Assembly (NCBI RefSeq): GCF_030362815.1
Contig: NZ_JAUCGR010000004.1
Coordinates: 116,435-180,434, forward strand
From: Cellulomonas edaphi
GTDB taxonomy: Bacteria > Actinomycetota > Actinomycetes > Actinomycetales > Cellulomonadaceae
DNA length: 64,000 nt
Reading direction: 5' to 3'
In this document: positions 25,344 through 37,256 of the stretch, piece by piece
Position numbering within the stretch: the stretch's first letter is position 1
How the letters are laid out: the number at the start of each line of letters is the position of its first letter
The notes under the pieces: generated by a model
Told to the model about the DNA's origin: nothing
Databases searched by the model: none
The model's input: only the letters and a program-made list of their open reading frames with translations
Made by a program: the position numbers and the translations under genes

Positions 25344-26998
25344 ATGGTCCCCGCCCCGTCCGCGCGCCGCGCGGCACCACCCTGACCGCGCGCAGCTGGC
25401 AGACCGAGGCCCCGCTGCGCATGCTCATGAACAACCTCGACGCCGAGGTGGCCGAGCGCCCGGACGACCTCGTCGTGTACGGCGGAACCGGTCGGGCGGC
25501 GCGGTCGTGGGACGCGTACGACGCGATCGTCCGCACGCTGAGCACGCTCGGCGAGGACGAGACGCTCCTGGTGCAGTCGGGCAAGCCCGTCGGCGTGCTC
25601 ACCACGCACGAATGGGCTCCGCGCGTGCTCATCGCCAACTCGAACCTCGTGGGCGACTGGGCGACCTGGCCCGAGTTTCGGCGGCTCGAGCAGCTGGGGC
25701 TGACCATGTACGGGCAGATGACCGCCGGGTCGTGGATCTACATCGGCACGCAGGGGATCCTGCAGGGCACGTACGAGACACTGGCCGCCGTCGCGGCGAG
25801 CCGGTTCGGCGGGACGCTGGCCGGCACGCTGACGGTGACCGGCGGGTGCGGCGGCATGGGCGGCGCGCAGCCGCTCGCGGTGACGCTCAACGGCGGCGCC
25901 TGCCTCATCGTGGACGTCGACGGCGAGCGGCTGCACCGGCGCGTGCGCGAGCGCTACCTCGACCAGGTGGCCGGCAGCCTCGACGAGGCGATCACCCTGG
26001 TCACCGCGGCGAAGCAGGCCCGGGAGGCGCTGTCCGTGGGCGTCGTCGGCAACAGCGCCGAGGTGCTGCCCGAGCTGCTGCGCCGGGGCGTCGAGGTGGA
26101 CGTGGTGACCGACCAGACCTCCGCGCACGACCCGCTGTCCTACCTGCCCGTCGGTGTCGACGTGGCTGACTGGGCGGACTACGCGGCGGCCAAGCCCGAG
26201 GAGTTCACCGACCGCGCGCGCGAGTCGATGGCGCGGCACGTGGAGGCGATGGTCGGCTTCCAGGACGCGGGTGCGGAGGTGTTCGACTACGGCAACTCGA
26301 TCCGCGACGAGGCCCGCCAGGGCGGCTACGAGCGGGCGTTCGACTTCCCGGGATTCGTCCCCGCGTACATCCGGCCGCTGTTCGCCGAGGGCAAGGGCCC
26401 GTTCCGCTGGGCGGCCCTGTCGGGCGACCCGCGGGACATCGCCGTCACCGACGAGGCCGTGCTCGACCTGTTCCCCGAGAACGCGCACCTCCGCCGCTGG
26501 ATCCGCGCGGCCCAGGATCGGGTCGCGTTCCAGGGGCTGCCCGCGCGCATCTGCTGGCTCGGGCACGGCGAGCGGGACCGCGCCGGGCTGCGGTTCAACG
26601 AGCTGGTCGCCTCGGGGGAGGTCAGTGCGCCGCTCGTCATCGGGCGCGACCACCTCGACGCGGGTTCGGTGGCGTCGCCCTACCGCGAGACCGAGGGCAT
26701 GGCCGACGGGTCCGACGCGATCGCCGACTGGCCGCTGCTCAACGCGCTGGTCGCCGCCTCGTCCGGCGCCACGTGGGTGTCGATCCACCACGGCGGCGGC
26801 GTCGGGATGGGCCGCTCGATCCATGCGGGGCAGGTGTCCGTGGCCGACGGCACCGACCTGGCCGCGCGCAAGCTCGCGCGCGTGCTGTCGAACGACCCCG
26901 CCATGGGCGTCCTGCGGCACGTCGACGCGGGGTACGCGCGCGCCGACGAGGTTGCGGCGGACCACGGGCTGCGCGTGCCCATGCGGGAGGGCTCGTGA
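25340..26998 (+). CDS. hutU: Urocanate hydratase
   Basis: Adds water to urocanate to give 4-imidazolone-5-propionate, using NAD as a prosthetic electrophile. The 552 residues match the family length. Diagnostic blocks are [52 protein letters not shown] for NAD binding, [16 protein letters not shown] and [19 protein letters not shown]. It begins at GTG within the hutH stop, with AGGAG 8 bases before, and its own stop overlaps the next gene by 4 bases. Confidence 0.97.
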   Translation: MNGPRPVRAPRGTTLTARSWQTEAPLRMLMNNLDAEVAERPDDLVVYGGTGRAARSWDAYDAIVRTLSTLGEDETLLVQSGKPVGVLTTHEWAPRVLIANSNLVGDWATWPEFRRLEQLGLTMYGQMTAGSWIYIGTQGILQGTYETLAAVAASRFGGTLAGTLTVTGGCGGMGGAQPLAVTLNGGACLIVDVDGERLHRRVRERYLDQVAGSLDEAITLVTAAKQAREALSVGVVGNSAEVLPELLRRGVEVDVVTDQTSAHDPLSYLPVGVDVADWADYAAAKPEEFTDRARESMARHVEAMVGFQDAGAEVFDYGNSIRDEARQGGYERAFDFPGFVPAYIRPLFAEGKGPFRWAALSGDPRDIAVTDEAVLDLFPENAHLRRWIRAAQDRVAFQGLPARICWLGHGERDRAGLRFNELVASGEVSAPLVIGRDHLDAGSVASPYRETEGMADGSDAIADWPLLNALVAASSGATWVSIHHGGGVGMGRSIHAGQVSVADGTDLAARKLARVLSNDPAMGVLRHVDAGYARADEVAADHGLRVPMREGS

Positions 26999-28170
26999 GC
27001 TTCGCGAGCACCTGGGCCGACCTGGCTCCCGTGGGCCGGGCCGACGACGGTGGGTACCGCAGGTTCGCGTGGACCGCGGAGGACCACACCCTGCGCGAGT
27101 GGTTTGCGGGGGAGGCGTCGTCGCGGGGCCTGGACCTGATGACCGACCGCGCGGGCAACCAGTGGGCGTGGTGGGGCGATCCCGACGCGACGCCGGGGGT
27201 CGTGACCGGCAGCCACCTGGACTCGGTGCCGGGCGGCGGCGCGTTCGACGGGCCGCTGGGGGTGGTCAGCGCCTTCGCCGCGCTCGACCAGCTGCGGGAG
27301 CGCGGGGTCACCCCGCGGCGCCCGCTGGGCATCGCGAACTTCGTCGACGAGGAAGGCGCCCGCTTCGGTGTCGCGTGCGCCGGCTCTCGGCTGATCACGG
27401 GGGTGCTCGACGCCGACCGCGCACTCGGACTACGCGACGCCGACGGGGTCACGATGGCCGACGCGTGGCGCGCGGCGGGCCGGGACCCGGGGACGCTCGG
27501 GCCGGACGACGAGGCGCTGCGGCGGGTCGCGGCGTTCGTCGAGCTGCATGTCGAGCAGGGCCGCGGCCTGGTGCACGGCGACGATCCCGTGGGTGTGGGG
27601 CGGATGATCTGGCCGCACGGACGCTGGCGGGTCGAGCTGCGCGGCGAGGCGAACCACGCGGGCACCACGCCCCTGGCTGACCGGCGCGACCCGATGCTCG
27701 ACCTCGCGGCGTTCGTCGGGCACGCGCGCGAGGCCGCGCAGCAGCACGGCGCGCTCGCGACCGTGGGCAAGGTGCGCGTGGACCCCAACGGCGTCAACGC
27801 CATCCCGTCGCAGGTCACCGCGTGGCTCGACGTTCGCGCCGAGTCCGCCGACGCGGTCGACGCCGTGCTCGCCGCGCTCGCGGACTACGCGCCCGCGCAG
27901 GAGTCCTGGACCCCGGCCACGGTGCTCGACGCCGACCTCGCCGACACGGTCGCCGGCGCCGTCTCCGGCGTGCTCGGCGGCTCGCCGCGGCTGAGCACGG
28001 GCGCGGGCCACGACGCCGGCATCCTCGCCGCGGCGGGCATCCCCACGGCGATGCTGTTCGTGCGCAACCCGACCGGTGTCTCGCACGCCCCCACCGAGGA
28101 CGCCGACGAGGCCGACTGCCTGGCCGGCATCGACGCGCTCGCGGCAGCCCTGGAACGGCTGCTGGCGTGA
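26995..28170 (+). CDS. M20-family amidohydrolase (allantoate amidohydrolase-like), probable N-formylglutamate hydrolase
   Basis: A 391-residue metal-dependent amidase of the allantoate amidohydrolase/carbamoylase group. Metal ligands stand in [32 protein letters not shown] and near the end in SHAP; the dimer-domain substrate site shows [10 protein letters not shown] and [10 protein letters not shown]. Annotated by homology it would be an allantoate hydrolase, but it sits inside the hut operon between hutU and hutF, with 4-base overlaps on both sides. The five-step route through HutF needs a hydrolase for N-formyl-L-glutamate (HutG), and no HutG is present. The inferred role is therefore cleavage of N-formylglutamate to glutamate and formate. 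Confidence 0.85.
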   Translation: MSFASTWADLAPVGRADDGGYRRFAWTAEDHTLREWFAGEASSRGLDLMTDRAGNQWAWWGDPDATPGVVTGSHLDSVPGGGAFDGPLGVVSAFAALDQLRERGVTPRRPLGIANFVDEEGARFGVACAGSRLITGVLDADRALGLRDADGVTMADAWRAAGRDPGTLGPDDEALRRVAAFVELHVEQGRGLVHGDDPVGVGRMIWPHGRWRVELRGEANHAGTTPLADRRDPMLDLAAFVGHAREAAQQHGALATVGKVRVDPNGVNAIPSQVTAWLDVRAESADAVDAVLAALADYAPAQESWTPATVLDADLADTVAGAVSGVLGGSPRLSTGAGHDAGILAAAGIPTAMLFVRNPTGVSHAPTEDADEADCLAGIDALAAALERLLA

Positions 28171-29483
28171 GCGCGTACTGGGCGGCGCGCGCGTGGCTCC
28201 CGGAGGGCCTCGCCGACGACGTGCGGTTCGTCGTCGACCAGGGGCGGTTCGCGACGGTCACCGCGGGCACCCCGGCCGAGCCCGGCGACCACCGGCTTCC
28301 CGGCGTGGTGCTGCCCGGCTTCGCCAACGCCCACTCGCACGCCTTCCACCGCGCGCTGCGCGGCCGCACGCACGGCGGTGGCGGCAGCTTCTGGACCTGG
28401 CGCGAGCAGATGTACGCGCTCGCGGACACCCTCACGCCCGACGCGTACCTCGACCTGGCGCGCGCGACCTACGCCGAGATGGTGCTCGCGGGGGTCACGG
28501 CGGTGGGGGAGTTCCACTACCTGCACCACGCGCCCGGGGGCGCGCGCTACGACGACCCGAACGTCATGGCCGAGGCCCTGCGGCAGGCGGCCCGCGACGC
28601 CGGCCTGCGCGTCACGCTGCTGGACACCGCGTACCTCGCCGGTGGCATCGGCACTCCTCTGCAGGGCGCGCAGCTGCGGTTCGGGGACGCCGACGCCGAC
28701 GCGTGGGCCGCCCGCGTGGCCGCCATCCGCCCCGACGACACCCTCACCGTGGGGGCCGCGATCCACTCCGTGCGCGCCGTTCCGCTCGACGACCTTGCGC
28801 GCATCGCCGCCGCGGCCGCGGGCCGGCCGCTGCACGTCCACCTGTCCGAGCAGCGCCTGGAGAACGAGCAGGCCCTGGCCGCCTTCGGAGCCACGCCCAC
28901 GCGGCTGCTGGCCGACGCGGGCGCGCTCGGCCCGGCGACGACCGCCGTCCACGCGGTGCACCTCGATCCCGACGACGTGGCGGCGCTCGGCTCCACCCGC
29001 ACCGGGGTGTGCCTGTGCCCCTCCACCGAGCAGGACCTGGGCGACGGGATGGCCCCGGGGGCTGCGATGCGCGCCGCGGGCGCACGCCTGTCGGTGGGCA
29101 GCGACCAGCACGTGCGCACCGACCTGCTCGCCGAGGCGCGGTCGGTCGAGCTGCACGAGCGCCTCGCGGGGGAGACACGCGGCGTCCTGACGCCGGCCGA
29201 GCTCGTCGAGCTGCTGACGCGCGGCGGGCGCGCGAGCCTGGGCGACCCCACGGGCGGTCGCCTCGCGCCCGGGGGACCCGCGGACCTCGTCGCGGTCCGC
29301 ACCGACACGCCCCGCACCGCGGGCGCCGACCCCGCGCAGCTCGTCATGGTCGCGGGCTCCGCCGACGTGGACACCGTCGTGGTGGACGGGGTGCTGCGGG
29401 TCGAGGGCGGCCGCCACGTACTGGGCGACGTGGGGGCCATGCTGGGCAGGGCGATCGACGCCGCGTGGGAGGGGACCCGATGA
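28167..29483 (+). CDS. hutF: Formimidoylglutamate deiminase
   Basis: Removes ammonia from N-formimidoyl-L-glutamate to give N-formyl-L-glutamate. The 438-residue amidohydrolase-superfamily protein has the metal site [16 protein letters not shown], the substrate region [40 protein letters not shown] and the final Asp in VGSDQH. Its presence tells which branch of histidine breakdown is used: two-step release of ammonia and formate rather than formamide. It starts with GTG in the previous stop and its stop overlaps hutI. Confidence 0.95.
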   Translation: MSAYWAARAWLPEGLADDVRFVVDQGRFATVTAGTPAEPGDHRLPGVVLPGFANAHSHAFHRALRGRTHGGGGSFWTWREQMYALADTLTPDAYLDLARATYAEMVLAGVTAVGEFHYLHHAPGGARYDDPNVMAEALRQAARDAGLRVTLLDTAYLAGGIGTPLQGAQLRFGDADADAWAARVAAIRPDDTLTVGAAIHSVRAVPLDDLARIAAAAAGRPLHVHLSEQRLENEQALAAFGATPTRLLADAGALGPATTAVHAVHLDPDDVAALGSTRTGVCLCPSTEQDLGDGMAPGAAMRAAGARLSVGSDQHVRTDLLAEARSVELHERLAGETRGVLTPAELVELLTRGGRASLGDPTGGRLAPGGPADLVAVRTDTPRTAGADPAQLVMVAGSADVDTVVVDGVLRVEGGRHVLGDVGAMLGRAIDAAWEGTR

Positions 29484-30622
29484 CGTCGCACCTGGTCACG
29501 GGGATCGGCGAGCTGGTCACGCACGACGAGCGCTGGGGCGGCCCGCTGCAGGACGCGGCGCTGGTCGCGGAGGACGGCCGCGTGGTCTGGGTCGGGCGCG
29601 CGGCCGACGCCCCGCCCGCCGACCGCGCCACCGACCTGGGTGGCGCGGCGGTGGTCCCGGGCTTCGTCGACTCCCACACGCACCTCGTGTTCGCCGGCGA
29701 CCGCAGCGCCGAGTTCGAGGCGCGGATGGCCGGCACCCCGTACACCGGCGGCGGCATCGCAACGACGGTCGCGGCCACCCGGGCGGCCTCGGACGACGAG
29801 CTCCGGGCGCGCCTGCGGGCCCTCGCCGACGAGGCGCGCGCGCAGGGCACGACCACCCTCGAGATCAAGAGCGGCTACGGCCTGGACGTCGAGCACGAGC
29901 GCCGGCTGCTGAGGCTTGCGCGCGAGGTCACCGACGAGACGACGTTCCTCGGGGCGCACGTCGTGCCGCCGGGTATCGACCGCGGGGACTACCTCGCACT
30001 GGTCACGGGGCCGATGCTCGCCGCGTGCGCCCCGCACGCGCGCTGGGCCGACGTCTTCTGCGAGCCCGGCTCGCCCGTGGCCTTCGACGGCGACGAGGCG
30101 CGTGCCGTGCTGGGCGCCGCCCGCGACGCGGGCCTGGGCCTGCGGGTGCACGGCAACCAGCTGGGCCCGGGACCCGGGGTCCGGCTGGCGGTCGAGCTGG
30201 GGGCGGCCAGCGTCGACCACTGCACGTTCCTCGGGGACACCGACGTCGCGGCGCTCGCCGAGGGCGACACCGTCGCGACCCTGCTGCCCGGGGTCGAGTT
30301 CTCGACCCGGTCCCCGTACCCCGATGCGCGCAGGCTCCTGGACGCGGGCGTGGAGGTCGCGCTGGCGAGCGACTGCAACCCGGGGACGTGCTTCTCGACG
30401 TCGATGCCGCTGATGATCGCCCTCGCGGTGCGGGAGATGGGGATGACATCCGCCGAGGCGGTGCGCGCGGCCACCCTCGGCGGCGCCCGGGCTCTGCGGC
30501 GCGACGACCTCGGCCACCTGCGCGTGGGCGCGCGCGCCCACCTGGCGGTGCTCGACGCCCCGAGCCACCGGCACCTGGCCTACCGGCCGGGCGTCCCGAT
30601 CGCGCGCGGAATGGTGCTCTAG
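29480..30622 (+). CDS. hutI: Imidazolonepropionase
   Basis: Opens the ring of 4-imidazolone-5-propionate to N-formimidoyl-L-glutamate. The 380-residue product has the metal site [20 protein letters not shown], the [12 protein letters not shown] block, [14 protein letters not shown] and the Asp of LASDCNPGT. It is the last gene of the operon although it acts third, so gene order does not follow the pathway. Its TAG stop overlaps, base for base, the stop of the convergent GNAT gene, leaving no room for a terminator between them. Confidence 0.97.
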   Translation: MTSHLVTGIGELVTHDERWGGPLQDAALVAEDGRVVWVGRAADAPPADRATDLGGAAVVPGFVDSHTHLVFAGDRSAEFEARMAGTPYTGGGIATTVAATRAASDDELRARLRALADEARAQGTTTLEIKSGYGLDVEHERRLLRLAREVTDETTFLGAHVVPPGIDRGDYLALVTGPMLAACAPHARWADVFCEPGSPVAFDGDEARAVLGAARDAGLGLRVHGNQLGPGPGVRLAVELGAASVDHCTFLGDTDVAALAEGDTVATLLPGVEFSTRSPYPDARRLLDAGVEVALASDCNPGTCFSTSMPLMIALAVREMGMTSAEAVRAATLGGARALRRDDLGHLRVGARAHLAVLDAPSHRHLAYRPGVPIARGMVL

Positions 30623-31830
30623 CCGGCCCGGTGCTCGAGCCCGGATTCCTGCTCCAGCGGCAGGGCGGCATCGAGCTCGTCGAGCGGCCACAAACGGAGC
30701 GAGGGCACCGCGCACCGGTCGACGAGTCCGCGGTACTCGTCGTCCTCGGGCTCGACCCCCTCGGTCACGCAGAAGTACTCCCGCAGGAACGCCGCCACCG
30801 TCGGCCCGGGAACGGACTCCGGCGCGGCGTCGCCCTCGGGCGGGATGACGACGAGCAGCAGGTGCCGCACCCGGTCGCCGCCCGGCGCGAGGCGGGGCTG
30901 CACGTACGGCAGGGGCAGCACCCGGCAGCCCAGCCTCGCCCAGAAGCGCACGCGCGCGGCCGGGTCGCTCGTGGCGGTCGTCGGCCACCGACGCGGGTCC
31001 TCGATCTCGCCGACGACGAGCGCACCCTGCGCGCCCGCGACGCTGAGGTGCACCAGCCGCGCACCCAGGCCGTGGCCGCGCGTGCTCGGGTCGACCACGA
31101 GGTAGCTGAGGAGCCGGACGCGCGCGTCGTTGTACCGCTCGTCGACCACGCCGCCCACCACCCGGCCGTCGTCGAGCGCGAGAGTGCCACCCGTCCCGTC
31201 GCCCAGCGAGCGCGCGAGCTCCTCGAAGGACTCGAGCTCGTCGGCGGGGAACGTGCGCGCCAGCAACGCGTCGTGGAACTCCCACACCTGGCGCGCCGTG
31301 GCGGCGCCGAGCGGGACGAGCTCGAGGTCGGCCTCGGGGGCCATCGGCACCGCCGCGGTCGGGGAGGCGGCGGGGCGGAGCTGGCCCGACCTCTCCGCCG
31401 CCATGAGGTTGTCCAGCGCGGGGTACCAGTCCTGCACGCTGCGCTCGCCGTACATGCGCGTCAGCGAGGGCGACGCGTCGAGCATGTCCAGGACGAAGCA
31501 CCCCCACGAGCGCCGGTCCTCGGGCGAGAACGTGCCGCGGATGTCCCAGATGCACTCGTAGCAGTCGAGCATGAACTCGGCGACGGCCGCGATCTGGTTC
31601 GAGTCGTCCGCCTGGTCGTCGACGTCCACGCCGTCGTAGAAGTAGGGGCGCAGCTGCGGGTTGGAGATGAAGATCCGGTCGATGTCGAGCACCAGGTCGG
31701 TCGCGCTGCGGTAGGTGGTGATGCGCGCGGTGCGCCGCCCCGCGCGCCACGAGAGCACGAGCGACACGGCGGACGCCACGAGGGCCAGGGCGGCGATGTA
31801 CTGCGACGGGCCCAGGTCGAGGTCACCCAT
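30619..31830 (-). CDS. Membrane-anchored fusion of an unknown domain and a GNAT acetyltransferase
   Basis: A 403-residue protein with three parts. Residues 8-30 form one membrane helix ([18 protein letters not shown]). Residues 35-165 are an alpha-helical region ([43 protein letters not shown]) like that of small stand-alone actinobacterial membrane proteins of unknown role. The last 230 residues carry a GNAT-type acyltransferase core with [24 protein letters not shown] (acetyl-CoA loop) and [13 protein letters not shown]. The start is supported by GGAGGC upstream. Joining a membrane anchor and an acetyltransferase is uncommon; the substrate is unknown. It converges on hutI with overlapping stop codons. 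Confidence 0.8.
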   Translation of the reverse strand: MGDLDLGPSQYIAALALVASAVSLVLSWRAGRRTARITTYRSATDLVLDIDRIFISNPQLRPYFYDGVDVDDQADDSNQIAAVAEFMLDCYECIWDIRGTFSPEDRRSWGCFVLDMLDASPSLTRMYGERSVQDWYPALDNLMAAERSGQLRPAASPTAAVPMAPEADLELVPLGAATARQVWEFHDALLARTFPADELESFEELARSLGDGTGGTLALDDGRVVGGVVDERYNDARVRLLSYLVVDPSTRGHGLGARLVHLSVAGAQGALVVGEIEDPRRWPTTATSDPAARVRFWARLGCRVLPLPYVQPRLAPGGDRVRHLLLVVIPPEGDAAPESVPGPTVAAFLREYFCVTEGVEPEDDEYRGLVDRCAVPSLRLWPLDELDAALPLEQESGLEHRAG

Positions 31831-31967
31831 CCGATCGCCTCCGCGAGTGGCCCCGGCCACGGTGCCCGGGGGCTGCAGCCAGTGTGTTGCGCGGGAATGG
31901 AGCACCGCAAGGGAGGAGGCGCCGACCGTCCGGCGTAGCGGGGGGCGACGACGCGCGAACCGGACTC

Positions 31968-31996
31968 TTGACACGAATCGGACAGCGGGCCATATC
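31968..31996 (+). promoter_or_regulatory. Candidate chitinase promoter
   Basis: TTGACA and CATATC are 17 bases apart, ending 58 bases before the chitinase ATG. Downstream of it CTGC-AATAAC-GCAG forms a small inverted repeat in the leader. No DasR-type site (ACTGGTCTAGACCACT) is visible. Confidence 0.55.
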
Positions 31997-32054
31997 GTGG
32001 GGGTACTGCAATAACGCAGGGATACTTACTAATCCAGCGTCAGGGAGAACCCCC

Positions 32055-33485
<1,431 letters not shown>

Positions 33486-33486
33486 C

Positions 33487-34185
33487 TCACGGAACGGGTG
33501 GGGCCGAACCGACCGGGTCGGCCCCACCCAGCTCCATCTCCCGGACGTCGGGCGCCACCCGCAGCGGCACCAGGGTGGTGGCCGCCTGCACGTCGGCGAC
33601 CGAGATACCGGGGGCGCACTCGCGCAGCACCAGGCCGTCGGGCGTCACGTCGAGCACCGCGAGGTCGGTGATGACCCGGTCGACGACGCCGACCCCGGTC
33701 AGCGGCAGCGTGCACTGCGGCAGGATCTTCGCCGACCCGTCGCGGGCCACGTGCTCCATGAGCACCACGATGCGCCGTGCGCCGTGGACCAGGTCCATCG
33801 CGCCGCCCATGCCCTTGACCATCTTGCCGGGGATCATCCAGTTGGCGATGTCCCCGCCCGACGACACCTGCATCGCCCCGAGGATCGCGACGTCCACCTT
33901 GCCCCCGCGGATCATCGCGAACGACAGCGCCGAGTCGAAGAACGAGGCGCCGGGGGCGACCGTGATGGTCTCCTTGCCCGCGTTGATCAGGTCGGGGTCG
34001 ACGTCCGCCGACGACGGGTACGGGCCTGTGCCGAGCACGCCGTTCTCCGACTGCAGCACCAGCTCGACGCCCGCCGGGACGTAGTTGGGCACGAGCGTGG
34101 GCAGGCCGATGCCGAGGTTCACGTACGAGCCGTCGACCAGCTCGAGCGCCGCCCTGCGCGCCATGTGCTCCCGCGTCAGGCTCAC
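33487..34185 (-). CDS. scoB: 3-oxoacid CoA-transferase subunit B
   Basis: With ScoA it moves CoA from succinyl-CoA to acetoacetate. The 232-residue beta subunit carries [12 protein letters not shown] and the SENGVLG motif, whose Glu forms the CoA thioester. The start GTG overlaps the scoA stop (GTGA). Next to branched-chain acid degradation genes it would reactivate the acetoacetate that leucine yields. Its last 14 codons contain a strong hairpin that doubles as the chitinase terminator on the other strand. The C-terminal tail ([13 protein letters not shown]) is longer than usual. Confidence 0.93.
   Translation of the reverse strand: MSLTREHMARRAALELVDGSYVNLGIGLPTLVPNYVPAGVELVLQSENGVLGTGPYPSSADVDPDLINAGKETITVAPGASFFDSALSFAMIRGGKVDVAILGAMQVSSGGDIANWMIPGKMVKGMGGAMDLVHGARRIVVLMEHVARDGSAKILPQCTLPLTGVGVVDRVITDLAVLDVTPDGLVLRECAPGISVADVQAATTLVPLRVAPDVREMELGGADPVGSAPPVP
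33496..33529 (+). terminator. Chitinase terminator inside the end of scoB
   Basis: Twelve-base arms GGGTGGGGCCGA and TCGGCCCCACCC pair perfectly around a 10-base loop, 11 bases after the chitinase stop. The same bases encode the last residues of ScoB on the other strand. Confidence 0.75.
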
Positions 34186-34946
34186 GAGACCGTCCTCCGC
34201 TCGATCCGCTTGTCCGCCGCCTCGTCGGGCGACAGCGCCACGACCCGGTCGACGAAGATGCCCGGCAGGTGGATCGCGTCCGGGTCGAGGGAGCCGACGG
34301 GCGCGAGCGTCTCGACCTCGGCGATGGTCACCGCTCCGGCCGCGGCGCACAGCGGGTTGAAGTTGCGGGCCGACGCGTGGAACACCAGGTTGCCCAGGCG
34401 GTCGCCCGCGGTGGCCCGCACCAGCGCGTAGTCCGCCGTGATCGCCGTCTCCCGGACGAACTCGTGCTCGACGCCGCGCACCGCGAACGTCTCCACCGGC
34501 TTGGGCGGCGAGGAGACGAGCACGGAGCCGTCGTCGGCGTACCGCCACGGCAGTCCGCCCGAGGCGACCAGCGTCCCCACGCCCGTGCGCGTGTAGAACG
34601 CGGCGATGCCACTGCCCCCGGCGCGGAGGCGCTCGGCGAGCGTGCCCTGCGGCGTCAGCTCGACCTCGAGCTCGCCGGCCAGGTACTGCCGCGCGAACTC
34701 CTTGTTCTCGCCCACGTAGGAGGCGATGATGCGCCGGATGCGCCCGGCCTGCAGCAGCAGCCCGAGCCCCCAGTCGTCCACGCCGCAGTTGTTGCTCACC
34801 ACCTCCAGGTCCGTGACGCCGGACTCGAGCAGAGCGTGGATCAGCACGCTCGGGATACCGCACAAGCCGAACCCACCGACCGCGAGGGTCGCCCCGTCGG
34901 GGATGTCGGCTACCGCCTCGACGGCGGACTGGACGACCTTGTCCAT
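34182..34946 (-). CDS. scoA: 3-oxoacid CoA-transferase subunit A
   Basis: The 254-residue alpha subunit of the succinyl-CoA:3-oxoacid transferase. It has the glycine-rich [14 protein letters not shown] motif, VSNNCG and [35 protein letters not shown], all standard. The ATG is fixed by GAAGGAGG; an upstream in-frame ATG adds eight residues and lacks a ribosome site. It diverges from the oxoacid dehydrogenase operon with 142 bases between starts. A homologous pair acts on 3-oxoadipate, but no aromatic-ring genes are near. Confidence 0.93.
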   Translation of the reverse strand: MDKVVQSAVEAVADIPDGATLAVGGFGLCGIPSVLIHALLESGVTDLEVVSNNCGVDDWGLGLLLQAGRIRRIIASYVGENKEFARQYLAGELEVELTPQGTLAERLRAGGSGIAAFYTRTGVGTLVASGGLPWRYADDGSVLVSSPPKPVETFAVRGVEHEFVRETAITADYALVRATAGDRLGNLVFHASARNFNPLCAAAGAVTIAEVETLAPVGSLDPDAIHLPGIFVDRVVALSPDEAADKRIERRTVS

Positions 34947-35063
34947 CACTGCCTCCTTCGACGAGGTCATTGTGCTCCGCCGTGTCGAGGCTCGCGCCGA
35001 GACAGGTGCGGGGCTACGTTGGCGGGACATCAGGCAATGGGGCCTAGCTTCACAAGAGCGACG

Positions 35064-35083
35064 GCTCCGCCACCAGACGGAGC
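35064..35083 (+). promoter_or_regulatory. Hairpin covering the E1alpha ribosome site
   Basis: GCTCCG and CGGAGC pair around eight bases, and the right arm contains the GGAG that serves the ATG six bases on. Folding would hide the ribosome site and could limit translation of the operon's first gene. Confidence 0.4.
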
Positions 35084-35088
35084 GAAAC

Positions 35089-36249
35089 ATGTTGCGTTCA
35101 GATGTGTCACCCGGGCGTGCCCGGTCGAGCAAGACCCCGTCCAGCAAGACCCCGTCCAGCCCGCCCCCGCGGGCCGACGACCCCGTGCAGCTCGTGACGC
35201 CCGACGGCGTGCGCCGCGAGGAGCCCGCGTACGACGCGGTGGTCGCGGACGTCGACGACGAGCGGCTCACGGCCCTCTACGAGGACATGGTGGTGGTCCG
35301 CCGGTTCGACACCGAGGCGGTCGCCCTGCAACGGCAGGGGCAGCTCGGGCTGTGGCCACCCCTGCTGGGCCAGGAGGCCGCGCAGGTGGGGTCGGCCCGC
35401 GCGCTGCGCGCCGACGACTTCGTGTTCACCAGCTACCGGGAGAACGCCGTCGCGTACTGCCGGGGCGCGCGGCCCGTGGACCTGGTGCGGGTGTGGCGCG
35501 GCACGGCGCTGACCGGCTGGGACCCGCGCAGCATCGGGATGGCGACGCCCCAGGTGATGGTGGGCGCGCAGTCGCTGCACGCGACCGGTTACGCCGTGGG
35601 GTGCGCCAAGGCCGGCACCGACTCGGTCGCCATCGCCTACTTCGGCGACGGCGCCACCAGCAAGGGCGACGTGCACGAGGCGATGGTCTTCGCGGCGAGC
35701 CTCGCGGCGCCCGTCATCTTCTTCTGCCAGAACAACCAGTGGGCGATCTCCGAGCCGGTCGGCCTGCAGGCGCAGCGGCCCGTCGCCGACCGGGCGCCCG
35801 GCATGGGCATCCCCAGCATGCGGGTCGACGGCAACGACGTCCTCGCCGTCATGGCGGCCACCCGCATCGCGCTCGACCGCGCCCGGCGCGGCGACGGCCC
35901 GACGTTCATCGAGGCGGTGACGTACCGCATGGGCCCGCACACGACCTCCGACGACCCGACCCGGTACGTCGACCCGCCCGACGCGGCGCGGTGGGCGGCC
36001 AAGGACCCGATCGCCCGCGTCGAGCGGCTGCTGCGCGCGCGTGGCGCGTGGTCCGACGAGCGCGCGCGGGAGATCACGGCGACGGCCGACGCGTTCGCCG
36101 CCGAGATGCGCGAGGGCTGCTACGGCCTGCCGGACCCCGATCCGATGAGCCTGTTCGACCACGTGTTCGTGGAGTCGTCCCCGACGCTCGAGCGCCAGCG
36201 CAGCGAGCACGCCGCGTACCTCGCGATGTTCACCGGCGGTGAGCGGTGA
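35089..36249 (+). CDS. bkdA: Branched-chain 2-oxoacid dehydrogenase E1 alpha
   Basis: Thiamine-diphosphate subunit that decarboxylates the 2-oxo acids of leucine, isoleucine and valine. The 386 residues include the binding motif [46 protein letters not shown], and the phosphorylation-loop-like region [15 protein letters not shown] that is typical of BCKDH rather than pyruvate enzymes. The first 30 residues are a low-complexity lead with two copies of SSKTPS, made by a 15-base tandem repeat. The ATG follows GGAGCG. The stop overlaps E1beta by one base. Confidence 0.92.
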   Translation: MLRSDVSPGRARSSKTPSSKTPSSPPPRADDPVQLVTPDGVRREEPAYDAVVADVDDERLTALYEDMVVVRRFDTEAVALQRQGQLGLWPPLLGQEAAQVGSARALRADDFVFTSYRENAVAYCRGARPVDLVRVWRGTALTGWDPRSIGMATPQVMVGAQSLHATGYAVGCAKAGTDSVAIAYFGDGATSKGDVHEAMVFAASLAAPVIFFCQNNQWAISEPVGLQAQRPVADRAPGMGIPSMRVDGNDVLAVMAATRIALDRARRGDGPTFIEAVTYRMGPHTTSDDPTRYVDPPDAARWAAKDPIARVERLLRARGAWSDERAREITATADAFAAEMREGCYGLPDPDPMSLFDHVFVESSPTLERQRSEHAAYLAMFTGGER

Positions 36250-37256
36250 TGACCACCATGACGATGGTCGGCGCGCTGAACTCCGGCCTGCGGCGCGCGC
36301 TCGACGACGACGACACCGTGGTGCTGCTGGGCGAGGACATCGGCCGCCTGGGCGGCGTCTTCCGCGTGACGGACGGCCTGCAGCGCGACTTCGGCCCCGA
36401 CCGGGTCATGGACGCCCCGCTCGCCGAGGCCGGGATGATGGGCCTCGCGGTCGGGCTCGCGTACCGGGGGTTCCGGCCGGTCGTGGAGATCCAGTTCGAC
36501 GGCTTCGTGTACCCCGCGCTCGACCAGCTGGTGACGCAGGTGGCCCGCGTGCACTACCGCACGGGCGGCGCCGTCCGGATGCCCGTGACGGTGCGCGTGC
36601 CGTTCGGCGGCGGCATCGGCGCGGTCGAGCACCACTCGGAGTCGCCCGAGGCCTACTTCGCCCACACGCCCGGGCTGCGCGTGGTGACGTGCGCGAACCC
36701 GCAGGACGCGCACACGATGATCCGCCAGGCGATCGCCTGCGACGACCCCGTGGTGCTGCTCGAACCCAAGCGCCGGTACTGGGTCAAGGGCGAGGTCGAC
36801 GAGGATCTGGGGGATCCGCTTCCCCTGGGCCGGGCCCGCGTCGTGGTGCCCGGGTCCGACGTCACGCTGGCGGCCTACGGGCCGCTCGTCGTGACCGCCC
36901 GGGACGCCGCGCTCGCAGCGCAGGACGAGGGGCTCTCCATCGAGGTCGTGGATCTGCGTTCGCTGTCACCCGTGGACCTCGACACGCTCGAGGCGTCGGT
37001 GCGCAAGACCGGCCGGCTCGTGGTCACGCACGAGGCGCAGCGCAGCGGCGGGCTGGGCGCGGAGATCGCCGCGAGCATCGTCGAGCGGTGCTTCGACGTC
37101 CTCAAGGCGGCGCCCCTGCGCGTGACGGGCTTCGACGTCCCGTATCCCGCCGCCAAGGTCGAGGACCACTTCCTGCCCGACCTGGACCGGCTCCTGGACG
37201 CGGTCGACCAGGTGATGGGCAGAGCCAGCTCCCTGACCGGATGGAGGGCGTCATGA
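36249..37256 (+). CDS. bkdB: Branched-chain 2-oxoacid dehydrogenase E1 beta
   Basis: Partner of E1alpha, 335 residues. Transketolase-fold blocks are VVLLGEDIGRLGGVFRVTDGLQRDFG, DAPLAEAGMMGLAVGLAYRGFRPVVEIQFDGFVYPA, PFGGGIGAVEHHSESPEAYF and the C-terminal domain TGFDVPYPAAKVEDHFLPD. The HHSES stretch is the usual branched-chain/pyruvate E1beta signature. A GTG one codon upstream is a possible alternative start. The end overlaps the E2 start by 4 bases (ATGA). Confidence 0.93.
   Translation: MTTMTMVGALNSGLRRALDDDDTVVLLGEDIGRLGGVFRVTDGLQRDFGPDRVMDAPLAEAGMMGLAVGLAYRGFRPVVEIQFDGFVYPALDQLVTQVARVHYRTGGAVRMPVTVRVPFGGGIGAVEHHSESPEAYFAHTPGLRVVTCANPQDAHTMIRQAIACDDPVVLLEPKRRYWVKGEVDEDLGDPLPLGRARVVVPGSDVTLAAYGPLVVTARDAALAAQDEGLSIEVVDLRSLSPVDLDTLEASVRKTGRLVVTHEAQRSGGLGAEIAASIVERCFDVLKAAPLRVTGFDVPYPAAKVEDHFLPDLDRLLDAVDQVMGRASSLTGWRAS

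Noticed and set aside
28547..31750. A 1067-codon minus-strand frame across hutF and hutI
   Set aside because: It is antisense to two enzymes with recognised metal sites. Long open antisense frames are expected at this GC content.
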